NCBI RefSeq assembly: GCF_019880305.1
Contig: NZ_CP082301.1
Location: 2,356,001 to 2,420,000, forward strand
Reading direction: 5' to 3'
Length of the DNA: 64,000 bases
Origin: Streptomyces decoyicus
Lineage (GTDB): Bacteria > Actinomycetota > Actinomycetes > Streptomycetales > Streptomycetaceae
In this document: piece by piece, positions 37,814-45,105 of the stretch
Layout of the letters: each line of letters starts with the position of its first letter
How positions within the stretch are numbered: position 1 is the first letter of the stretch
Notes under the pieces: model-generated
Database searches by the model: none
The model's input: only the letters and a program-made list of their open reading frames with translations
Told to the model about the DNA's origin: nothing
Translations under genes and position numbers: made by a program

Positions 37814-37918
37814 ATGGCCAGCCTTACAGACACCGCGACGGGTCGCAGCGACCTCGAGCCCTTCTGGCCGTCCCGGCAGGCGCACGCATTCGACCGTCTG
37901 TGTTGCCGCGCGCACTGA
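37814..37918 (+). CDS. Short peptide upstream of the winged-helix regulator
   Basis: 34-residue open frame beginning MASLTDTATGRSDLEPFW and ending DRLCCRAH. It has codon use like the surrounding genes, a good promoter 7 nt upstream and a vicinal Cys pair near its end. It ends 105 bp before the regulator start. Short Cys-bearing upstream peptides in streptomycetes are often regulatory leader peptides, so a translation-attenuation role is possible. It could also be an ordinary small protein. Function is inference. Confidence 0.5.
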   Translation: MASLTDTATGRSDLEPFWPSRQAHAFDRLCCRAH

Positions 37919-38023
37919 GCGCGGGCCCGCACACGCCTCACCGACGCCGCTGACCGGCGTTCCACGCCCTGCCCGCGCGCACGACGTCCCCGACGCCCCT
38001 CTGCGCGAAAGAGCTGACTCCTG

Positions 38024-38647
38024 ATGACGAACGTCCGTACCCTGACCGCCGGTTCCGCGACGGCTCCCCTCCCCGCCCAGCCCGCCCCGCACCCGCACCG
38101 TCACCGCCTGCGCGCCGTAGCACCCGACGAGGCCCACCCGTTGCCCGCCACCGCCCCGGGCGGAGCCGCTCCGGACCACAGCGTCCAGTCGGTGTCCGAG
38201 CTGCTGAACTCGGGCGCCACCTGGCTTCCGGCACCGCAGCACAGCCTGCCCGCGCTGCCCGGTCAGCCGCCGATGGTCGGCTATCTCGTCCTCGTACCCG
38301 CCGAGCAGGTCGCGGCCGCGCCGCCGGCCGCCGGGCCCGTGGTGAGCGCGCCGACCGGCGACGAGATCGTGCGGATCGACCCCGAACAGCGCACCGCACA
38401 GGTCCAGGGCCGGCCGCTGGACCTGACCTACCTCGAATTCGAGCTGCTGGCCCATCTGGTGGCGCATCCGCACCGGGTGCACACCCGCGACCAGCTGGTG
38501 ACCACGGTGTGGGGCTACGGGCACGTCGGCGACGGCCGTACGGTCGATGTCCATGTCGCCCGGCTGCGCCGCAAGTTGGGCGCCGCGCACCGGTCGTCGA
38601 TCGTGACGGTGCGGCGGGTCGGCTACAAGTACGTGCCGAGCCTCTGA
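38024..38647 (+). CDS. Winged-helix (OmpR/PhoB-type) DNA-binding protein without receiver
   Basis: Orphan transcription regulator. Seen in 207 aa: a disordered Pro/Ala-rich N-terminal half with a His-rich HPHRHRLR segment, then from about residue 110 a full Trans_reg_C winged helix (LDLTYLEFELLAHLVAHPHRVHTRDQLVTTVWG, DGRTVDVHVARLRRKLG, VRRVGYKYVP). No response-regulator receiver domain precedes it, so it is not a standard two-component protein. Similar orphan proteins are common in Streptomyces. ATG 38024 has no strong ribosome site (AGCTGACTCCTG). It may be linked to the short peptide at 37814. Its 3' end runs 25 bp past the 3' end of the convergent dedA gene, so the two overlap tail to tail. 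Confidence 0.85.
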   Translation: MTNVRTLTAGSATAPLPAQPAPHPHRHRLRAVAPDEAHPLPATAPGGAAPDHSVQSVSELLNSGATWLPAPQHSLPALPGQPPMVGYLVLVPAEQVAAAPPAAGPVVSAPTGDEIVRIDPEQRTAQVQGRPLDLTYLEFELLAHLVAHPHRVHTRDQLVTTVWGYGHVGDGRTVDVHVARLRRKLGAAHRSSIVTVRRVGYKYVPSL

Positions 38648-39354
38648 GGCCGGGGCTCGGAGGCCCTCCTCGCGGGGCCGCGGCCGGGCGGGGAGCCGCT
38701 CCCCCGCCCGGCCGGACAGCGCTCGCTCCCCGGGGCGGGTCCGTTCCCCGTCCTCCGGGGCGCCCGCCGGTGCAGATATCCCACACCGCACGCCACCACC
38801 ACCCCGGTTCCGGAAGCCGGCAGCATCGCCTTCGCCGGGGAATCGGTGAGCGCCGCGCCGCCCAGACCGCCGAGGGCGGCGCTGCACACCGCCCAGATGC
38901 CCGCGCCCAGCGCGTCCAGCAGGACGAAGCGGCGCAGCGGGAACCGGACGCTCCCGGTGGACAGCGCCGCGACCACCCGGCCGCCGGGCAGGAAGCGGCC
39001 GGCGATGACGAGCAGCGCGGCATGCCGTTCGATCCTCGCGCGGGCCCTGGTGTGCCGGGCCCGCCCGCGCCGGCCCCGCAGCAGCCGGGCGATCGCGCGC
39101 GGGCCCGCGTACCGTCCCACCGCATAACCGAGGCAGTCACCGGCCAGTGCCCCGGCCGCCGCGACGCCCGCCAGCAGGGCGAGCAGCGGCAGGTCGGGGC
39201 CGATGAGCACGGCGACCAGGACCACGGTGGTCTCGCTCGGCATGAACGGCAGCAGCGCGTCGAGGCCGGACACCAGCAGGACGATCAGCCACAGCCAGGG
39301 CGAGCCCAGCATGCCCTGGAGCGGCTCGGTGAGCTGGTCCAGCTGCTCAAACAT
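38623..39354 (-). CDS. DedA-family membrane protein
   Basis: DedA/SNARE-associated-type membrane protein; family members act in membrane homeostasis and some flip polyprenyl-phosphate or phospholipid. Seen in 243 aa: LVSGLDALLPFMPSETTVV (entry helix with Glu), GDCLGYAVGRYAG, and GRFLPGGRVVAALSTG with the conserved Arg/Pro re-entrant motif, followed by more helices and an Arg/Pro-rich tail. ATG 39354 overlaps the stop region of the upstream acyltransferase gene by 8 bp, so translation is coupled. It is the last gene of the olsB-plsC-dedA set. Substrate is unknown. Confidence 0.88.
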   Translation of the reverse strand: MFEQLDQLTEPLQGMLGSPWLWLIVLLVSGLDALLPFMPSETTVVLVAVLIGPDLPLLALLAGVAAAGALAGDCLGYAVGRYAGPRAIARLLRGRRGRARHTRARARIERHAALLVIAGRFLPGGRVVAALSTGSVRFPLRRFVLLDALGAGIWAVCSAALGGLGGAALTDSPAKAMLPASGTGVVVACGVGYLHRRAPRRTGNGPAPGSERCPAGRGSGSPPGRGPARRASEPRPQRLGTYL

Positions 39355-40246
39355 GGGCCGGGGTGTCCCGCACAGGAGCATCCGGCACGGAGGAGCCCGG
39401 CCGCGGCGCGGCGGGCAGGAGTGCGGGCCGCGCGGGCGCCTGCCGTACCACCGCCCCCGCTCCCGGCCGGCCGCCCAGCACCGCGCGCGCCGCCCGCTCC
39501 GCCAACTCCCGCCGGCCCAGGCGCCCGTCCGCCGCCGTCAGCACCGGATGCGCGGTGACCCGTACGGTCAGCTCACGGGCGGCGAGCACCCGGCGCAGCG
39601 AGGCGGCAAAGGTGTCCTCGCCACAGAACGCGGCCACCGTGCTGGGCAGCCCCTGCTGGGTGTAGCCGAGGGTCACCGGGCGGACCGGCGCACCCGCGTC
39701 GAGGGCGGCCTGGAAGGTGGCCCGGCGGAAGGTGCCCTGGTCGGCCGTGCACCAAGTGGTGGCCTGCGGGAAGACCGCCACCGACCGCCCGGAGCCGAGC
39801 AGTTCGGCCACCTCCTGGACGGTGTGCCGCAGCCGGCGGGGACTCGTACGGTCGATGAAGTGCGTACCTGCCCTGCGGGCCAGGCCGCCGACGACCGGCC
39901 AGCCGCCGACCTCGCGCTTGGCGAGCAGGGTGACCGGTTCGACGGCGAGCAGGGCGAGGATGTCGAGCCAGGAGATGTGGTTGAGGACGATGAGGGTGCC
40001 GGTGCCGTCCCCCGCGGTGAGGGAGGCCGCGCCCTCGACGCGGACGCCGAGCGCCTCCAGCAGCGCCCCGGCGTGGGCCCGCAGCCGTACCGGGTCGGCC
40101 ATCCGCTCGCCGTCCGTCAGCGCCCGCCGCACGGTGTGGGCGAACGCGGCGCCGCGGCGGGCGATACGGGTCGCCGGTACGCGCGGCAGCGCGTGTGCGG
40201 CGCAGTCCGGGGTGCAGCCGGACCAGACGTCCCAGGGACCGTTCAC
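39347..40246 (-). CDS. Lysophospholipid-type acyltransferase (PlsC/OlsA family)
   Basis: Membrane-associated O-acyltransferase. Seen in 299 aa: HX4D motif NHISWLD (His90, Asp95), the FIDR-type glycerol-phosphate-like motif HFIDRTS, and FPQATTWC in the position of FPEGT. Together with the OlsB-like gene directly upstream it resembles OlsA, which adds the second fatty acid to lyso-ornithine lipid. GTG 40246 forms a 4-bp GTGA overlap with the upstream stop. If the OlsB call fails it may simply be a 1-acylglycerol-3-phosphate acyltransferase. Confidence 0.85.
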   Translation of the reverse strand: MNGPWDVWSGCTPDCAAHALPRVPATRIARRGAAFAHTVRRALTDGERMADPVRLRAHAGALLEALGVRVEGAASLTAGDGTGTLIVLNHISWLDILALLAVEPVTLLAKREVGGWPVVGGLARRAGTHFIDRTSPRRLRHTVQEVAELLGSGRSVAVFPQATTWCTADQGTFRRATFQAALDAGAPVRPVTLGYTQQGLPSTVAAFCGEDTFAASLRRVLAARELTVRVTAHPVLTAADGRLGRRELAERAARAVLGGRPGAGAVVRQAPARPALLPAAPRPGSSVPDAPVRDTPAHV

Positions 40247-41094
40247 CGCTCCCCCAGGAAGTAGCGCCGGTAGCGGTCGCCCAGCCGTTCCATGTCCAGG
40301 ACGACGAAGAAATCGGCGACATCGAACTCGGGGTCGTGGGCGGGCGCGCCGCAGATGAACGCGCCGATGCGCAGATAGCCGCGGAGCAGCGGCGGCAGCT
40401 GGGCGAGGCCGGGGCGGTCGGGGACGGGGAGCGTGGCGTGCCAGGGGTGGTGCGGGGTGACCTGGAGCTCGGGCGGTGCGGCGTAGCGGGTCCGGCCCAG
40501 CCCCCAGGCGTGGGCGGCGGCGGTGCCGCCGTCGGCGAGCGGGACGGAGGCGCAGCCGGCGAGGTAGCGGTGGCCGGAGAGCAGGGTGTAGCGGGCGAGC
40601 GCGGCCCACATCCGGGTCATGACGGCGCCACCGCGGTGGTCGGGGTGCACACAGGAGCGGCCGGCCTCGATGAGGGAGGGGCGCAGCCCCGCCAGGGCGC
40701 CGAGGTCGAACTCGCCGTCGGAGTACAGCCGCGGGCTGCGGCCGGGCGGCAGCAGCCGGTAGGTGCCGACGACTTCGCCGGTGGCGGTGTGGGTGACGAC
40801 GAGGTGGTCGGCGAGTTCGTCGACGGCGTCGATGTCGTGGCCGGCCAGCGGGGAGTGCAGGGTCGCGCCCATCTCCTCGGCGAAGACCTGGTGACGCAGC
40901 CGCTGTGCGGCGCGGATCTGCTCGCGGGTGCCGGCGATCTCCGCGGTGTAGCCGGGGTCGGCGGGGGCGGTTGCCGGTGTGAGGGCGGTTGCTGGTGCGG
41001 TTGCTGGTGCCGGTGCGGGGGCGGGTACGGATGCCGGTGCGGGGGCGGGAGTGGTGTGGGGGACGGCGGCGGACGCGGTCGATGCCATGCTCAT
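40243..41094 (-). CDS. GNAT-like acyltransferase, OlsB (ornithine lipid) family
   Basis: Predicted to N-acylate ornithine (or another amino acid) from acyl-ACP. Seen in 283 aa: an Ala/Pro-repeat N-terminus (about 12-45), then AAQRLRHQVFAEEMG and DELADHLVV with HDIDAVDE, VGTYRLLPPG, EAGRSCVHPDHRGG and late LLRGYLRIGAFICGAP plus DVADFFVVLDM, which are the characteristic blocks of the OlsB/hemolysin-like GNAT family. ATG 41094 has CCAGGAGG 7 nt upstream. With the coupled PlsC-type gene it forms a complete ornithine-lipid pair. Ornithine lipids are known in Streptomyces; the exact product here is inference. Confidence 0.85.
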   Translation of the reverse strand: MSMASTASAAVPHTTPAPAPASVPAPAPAPATAPATALTPATAPADPGYTAEIAGTREQIRAAQRLRHQVFAEEMGATLHSPLAGHDIDAVDELADHLVVTHTATGEVVGTYRLLPPGRSPRLYSDGEFDLGALAGLRPSLIEAGRSCVHPDHRGGAVMTRMWAALARYTLLSGHRYLAGCASVPLADGGTAAAHAWGLGRTRYAAPPELQVTPHHPWHATLPVPDRPGLAQLPPLLRGYLRIGAFICGAPAHDPEFDVADFFVVLDMERLGDRYRRYFLGER

Positions 41095-41446
41095 GAGAGC
41101 CCTCCTGGGGAGTGGGGAGGCTGTGCGAGTCGACGGGGCGGTGAGACAGCGGGCCTGCGGGCCGCGCGGGGCAGCCGTTGCACTGCTCCGCAGTGGTGCG
41201 GGTGCCCCCTGGGGAGGGGGCGTTCACCCGATGACCTGGCCCTTCTCTACGCGGGAGACTGTTCCCGTGCCCGACGGCCGGGCGCGTGAAGCCCAGGGAG
41301 CGAACGGGTGAGGGTCCGCAGAACACTGGTCGCCGCCGCCCGGAGGGCGCACGCCCCCTACTGCCCTTCCGACTCCCCCAGCCGACGGGCGCTGACGGAC
41401 GCCAACGGCCCTGGCCCCCTTGGACCGCGGCTGACCGACCGTTAGC

Positions 41447-41491
41447 GTGCCCCCGCACGGGACTGTTGTTACCACCGAGCCGTGGGGGCAC
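41447..41491 (+). promoter_or_regulatory. Inverted repeat at the GH89 gene start
   Basis: GTGCCCCC (41447-41454) and GGGGGCAC (41484-41491) form an 8-bp dyad spanning the likely promoter and ending just before the GTG start at 41494. It may block the start region or bind a regulator. The rest of the 400-bp gap to olsB holds no credible gene. Confidence 0.4.
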
Positions 41492-41493
41492 AC

Positions 41494-44400
41494 GTGAGCC
41501 GACCGTCACGACGCGCACTGTTGGGAACCGCCGGAGCGATCGGCGCCGGAGCGGCGCTCGGCGGGGCCGCCCCCGCCGGGACTTCCGCCCGGAGCCGGGA
41601 GCGGGCACCGGCGTACGACTCCGCACGGGCGTATGACACCGCACCGGCGCAGGCGGCGCTGGCCCGGCTGCTGCCCCGGCACGCCGATCAGTTCCAGCTG
41701 GTGCCGCTCGCCCCGGACGGCGGCGCCGACCGCTTCCGGGTGCAGGGCCGGGCGGGCCGGATCACGGTCTCCGGGACCACCCCCGCGGTGCTGCTGACCG
41801 GCGTGAACTGGTACCTCAAATACACCTGCCGGGCCCATCTGTCGTGGGCCGGCGACCAGACGGCGCTGCCGGACCGGCTGCCCGCCCCGGCCTCCCCGAT
41901 GGAGCGGGCCACCTCTCTGCCGCACCGCTTCGCCCTCAACGACACCCACGACGGTTACACCGCCCCGTACGCGGACTGGCCGCACTGGGAGCGGATGATC
42001 GACGTGCTGGCGCTGCACGGGGTGAACGAGGTGCTGGTCACCCCGGGCTCCGAGGCCGTCTACCACCGGCTGCTGACCGACTTCGGCTACTCCGACACCG
42101 AGGCCCGCGGCTGGCTCCCGGCGCCTTCGCACCAGCCGTGGTGGCTGTTGCAGAACATGAGCGGCTACGACGGCCCGCTCAGCCGCCAACTGATCGACAA
42201 GAGAGCGGAGTTGGGCCGCAGGATCACCGACCGGCTGCGTGCGCTGGGCATGCGTCCCGTCCTGCCCGGCTACTTCGGCACCGTCCCGGACGGTTTCGCC
42301 GCCCGCAACCCCGGGGCGCGCACCGTGCCGCAGGGCACCTGGTCCGGCCTCAAGCGCCCCGACTGGCTCGATCCGCGCACCGACGTCTTCGCCGCGGCCG
42401 CCGCCTCCTTCTACCGCCACCAGCAGCAACTCCTGGGACCTGCGGACCACTTCAAGATGGACCTGCTGCACGAGGGCGGCGACCCCGGGGACGTCCCCGT
42501 ACCGGACGCCGCCCGCGCCGTCGAGAAGGCGCTGCGCACCGCCCGCCCCGATGCCACCTGGGTGATCCTGGGCTGGCAGGAGAACCCCCGGCGCGATCTG
42601 CTGGACGCCGTCGACCACGACCGGATGCTGATCGTGGACGGCCTCAGCGACCTGGACACGGTCACCGACCGGGAGCGGGACTGGGGCGGGGTGCCGTACG
42701 CCTTCGGCTCCATCCCCAACTTCGGCGGCCGCACCACCATCGGCGCCAAGACCCACATCTGGGCCGAGCGCTTCACCGCCTGGCGCGACAAGCCGGGCAG
42801 CGAGCTCGCCGGGACCGCGTACATGCCGGAGGCCGCCGAGCGCGACCCGGCCGCCTTCGAGCTGTTCAGCGAGCTGGCCTGGCGGGAGCGCCCGGTGGAC
42901 CGCACGGCCTGGTTCGACGGCTATGCCGACCTCCGCTACGGCGCCCGCGACGAGGGGGCCCGCGCCGCGTACGCCGCGCTGCGCACCAGCGCGTACGAGA
43001 TCTCCAGCAAGGACGGCCGTCCGCACGACTCGGTCTTCGCCGCCCGGCCCAGCCTCGCCGCCCGCTCCGGCACGGTCTGGGCCACCCACACCCCGGCCTT
43101 CGACCCGGCGGGGTTCGACACCGCGTTCGCCGCGCTGCTGAGGGTCCGCCCGGCGCTGCGCGGCAGCGATGCCTACCGCCACGATCTGACGGATGCCGCC
43201 CGGCAGGCCCTCGCCAACCGGTCCTGGCAGCTGATCGGGCAGCTCCAGGAGGCCTACCGGCGCAAGGACCGGGCGACCTTCCGTGCGCTGTCCGGGCTGT
43301 GGCTGCGACTGATGCGGCTCAGCGACGAGGTCACCGGCGCGCACCGGCTGTTCCTGCTCGGGCCGTGGCTGGCGGATGCCAGGGCCATGGCGACCGGCCC
43401 CGAGGAGGAGGCGCGGCTGGAACACAGCGCCCGTGCGCTGATCACCACCTGGGCGGACCGGGCCACCGCCGACGGCGGCTCGCTCGCCAACTACGCCAAC
43501 CGCGACTGGCACGGCCTGATCGGCGAGGTCCATCTGCCGCAGTGGCAGGCGTACTTGGACGAACTGTCGGATGCGCTGGCCGCGGACCGGCCGCCGAAGA
43601 CCTTCGACTGGTACGCCCTGGAAGAGCCCTGGACCCGCGCCCGCACCGGCCATCCCCTGCGCCCGACCACCGACGCGTACCGCACCGCGCAGCGGGTCCA
43701 CGACACCCTCGCCAAGGCCCCGTACCAGGGCACCATCACGGTCACCGCCGATCCGTCCGCCCTGCCGCCGGGCGGCCGGGCCACCGTCACCGCGGCGCTG
43801 CGCAACGTCAACGGGCTGCGGGCGACCGGCCGGGTGGACTTCGCGCTCACCGGCATCGACGCCACCGCGTCGGGCCCGGTGTCGCTGCCGTCGCTCCCGC
43901 CCGGCGGCACCGGCCGGGCCCGCTGGCAGGTCACCGCCCCCGCCGGCCCCCTCAACGCCCCCCTGCACCCGCTCCCCTACGACCTCAGCGCCGACTACGG
44001 CCCGAAGGGCGAGCCACGGGTCCGCGCGGCGCGGCACGGCACCCTGTTCGTGGCCGGGCCGCTGGACGACGAGCTCAGAACCGTCACCACCAATGCGGCG
44101 GTTTTCGGCCAGTTGGGCGACCGGCTGGCCGTCAACGGCGGCGGCGCGGACCTGTGGAAGGCCACCGCCGAGTTCGGCGCGGTCTACCGGCCGGGCGCGC
44201 TCACCGCCGGCGGCTCGGCCACCGTCGAGGTCACCTCCCAGGACCCGACCGGCCCCTGGGCCCGCGCCGGCCTCATCGTCCGCAACCGCCTCGCCCCGCC
44301 GTCCGCCCCGGGCACACCGGACGCCCTGGGCTTCCTCAACCTGTCCGTCACCCCCGCCAACGGCGTCGTGCTCTCCTACGACGCCAACGGCGACGGCACC

Positions 44401-44655
44401 CTGGACACCTACCGGCGGATCACCGGCATCACCGCGCCCGTCCTGCTCCGCCTGACCCGCGGGAAGGACGGCGCGGGCGGCGGTACGTACACCGGCTCCT
44501 GCTCCACCGACGACGGCGCGACCTGGCGCGAAATCGCCACCGTGACCGTCCCCGCAGCCGCCGCCCGGCAGGACGCCGGTCTGCACCAGTCCGCCGCCAA
44601 CTCCGCGACCGGGGACCGCGGTACGGCGGAATTCCGCCGGTGGAACCCGGCCTGA
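41494..44655 (+). CDS. Secreted GH89 alpha-N-acetylglucosaminidase-like enzyme
   Basis: Predicted exported glycosidase that removes terminal alpha-linked N-acetylglucosamine. Seen in 1053 aa: a Tat-type signal (RPSRRALLGTAGA, then Ala-rich stretch), an N-terminal GH89 domain with GVNWYLKYTCRAHLSW, a catalytic core with DWPHWERMIDVLALHGVNEVL, SGYDGPL, GYFGTVPDGF, LLHEGGDPGDV and SIPNFGGRTTIGAK, all typical of NAGLU-family enzymes, and C-terminal beta-rich domains (residues about 745-1053) with a NEW3-like segment and a lectin-like end. GTG 41494 gives the twin Arg at positions 6-7. It may act on host, fungal or bacterial glycans. Substrate is inference. Confidence 0.88.
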   Translation: MSRPSRRALLGTAGAIGAGAALGGAAPAGTSARSRERAPAYDSARAYDTAPAQAALARLLPRHADQFQLVPLAPDGGADRFRVQGRAGRITVSGTTPAVLLTGVNWYLKYTCRAHLSWAGDQTALPDRLPAPASPMERATSLPHRFALNDTHDGYTAPYADWPHWERMIDVLALHGVNEVLVTPGSEAVYHRLLTDFGYSDTEARGWLPAPSHQPWWLLQNMSGYDGPLSRQLIDKRAELGRRITDRLRALGMRPVLPGYFGTVPDGFAARNPGARTVPQGTWSGLKRPDWLDPRTDVFAAAAASFYRHQQQLLGPADHFKMDLLHEGGDPGDVPVPDAARAVEKALRTARPDATWVILGWQENPRRDLLDAVDHDRMLIVDGLSDLDTVTDRERDWGGVPYAFGSIPNFGGRTTIGAKTHIWAERFTAWRDKPGSELAGTAYMPEAAERDPAAFELFSELAWRERPVDRTAWFDGYADLRYGARDEGARAAYAALRTSAYEISSKDGRPHDSVFAARPSLAARSGTVWATHTPAFDPAGFDTAFAALLRVRPALRGSDAYRHDLTDAARQALANRSWQLIGQLQEAYRRKDRATFRALSGLWLRLMRLSDEVTGAHRLFLLGPWLADARAMATGPEEEARLEHSARALITTWADRATADGGSLANYANRDWHGLIGEVHLPQWQAYLDELSDALAADRPPKTFDWYALEEPWTRARTGHPLRPTTDAYRTAQRVHDTLAKAPYQGTITVTADPSALPPGGRATVTAALRNVNGLRATGRVDFALTGIDATASGPVSLPSLPPGGTGRARWQVTAPAGPLNAPLHPLPYDLSADYGPKGEPRVRAARHGTLFVAGPLDDELRTVTTNAAVFGQLGDRLAVNGGGADLWKATAEFGAVYRPGALTAGGSATVEVTSQDPTGPWARAGLIVRNRLAPPSAPGTPDALGFLNLSVTPANGVVLSYDANGDGTLDTYRRITGITAPVLLRLTRGKDGAGGGTYTGSCSTDDGATWREIATVTVPAAAARQDAGLHQSAANSATGDRGTAEFRRWNPA

Positions 44656-44704
44656 GCGCCGCGTACGCTGACCGGCAACGGACCACGAGCGAGGGGATCA
44701 CGGT

Positions 44705-44935
44705 ATGAGTGCCGCAGCTGAGAAGGAGTGGCTCTACGCCCTCGACATCTCCGACGCCACCTGGCAGCGCGCCCCCGGCGACGCCGAGGAGGCCGTGGAG
44801 ATCGCCTTCCTGGAGCGGGGCGCGGTGGCCATGCGCAACTCCACGGACCCCGATGTGGTACTGCGCTACACCGAGGCGGAGTGGCGGGCGTTCGTACTCG
44901 GCGCGCGGGACGGCGAGTTCGACCTACAGCGCTGA
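44705..44935 (+). CDS. DUF397 protein
   Basis: Small streptomycete DUF397 protein, often a partner of an XRE-type regulator. Seen in 76 aa: EWLYALDISDATWQRAP, VEIAFLERGAVAMRNSTDPD (the AVRDS-like core), then LRYTEAEWRAFVLGARDGEFD. ATG 44705 has GAGGGGATCACGG upstream. No helix-turn-helix partner is adjacent, so it is a solitary copy. Function unknown; relatives act as anti-regulators in small regulatory pairs. Confidence 0.9.
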   Translation: MSAAAEKEWLYALDISDATWQRAPGDAEEAVEIAFLERGAVAMRNSTDPDVVLRYTEAEWRAFVLGARDGEFDLQR

Positions 44936-45071
44936 GCCGGCCGGACCGGCAGATCTGAGGCGCGTCCTCCCCGGTCTCCGTGGGAGACACCCCCTGGCGG
45001 CCACCGCGGTCGGCGCACCGCGGTGGCCGCAGCCGTGTGCGGGTCACCCGTCAGGGCGCCCGTCAGGGCCG

Positions 45072-45096
45072 GTGACCATCACAGGAATCACTCGTT
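45072..45096 (+). promoter_or_regulatory. Conserved 25-nt element upstream of paralogue B
   Basis: Ends in GAATCACTCGTT and matches the block at 11525-11549 (minus strand) at 22 of 25 positions. It ends only 9 nt before the GTG start here, against 62 nt at the other site, so it may be a promoter core or operator rather than a leader sequence. Confidence 0.6.
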
Positions 45097-45105
45097 TCAC
45101 CGAAC

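Noticed and set aside
40960..41060. Ala/Pro repeats at the OlsB N-terminus as a separate element
   Set aside because: The stretch is in frame after a good ribosome site and start, so it is treated as a low-complexity tail of the protein.
41224..41493. 89-residue minus-strand open frame between olsB and the GH89 gene
   Set aside because: No ribosome site, no recognisable domain and it covers the probable GH89 promoter.
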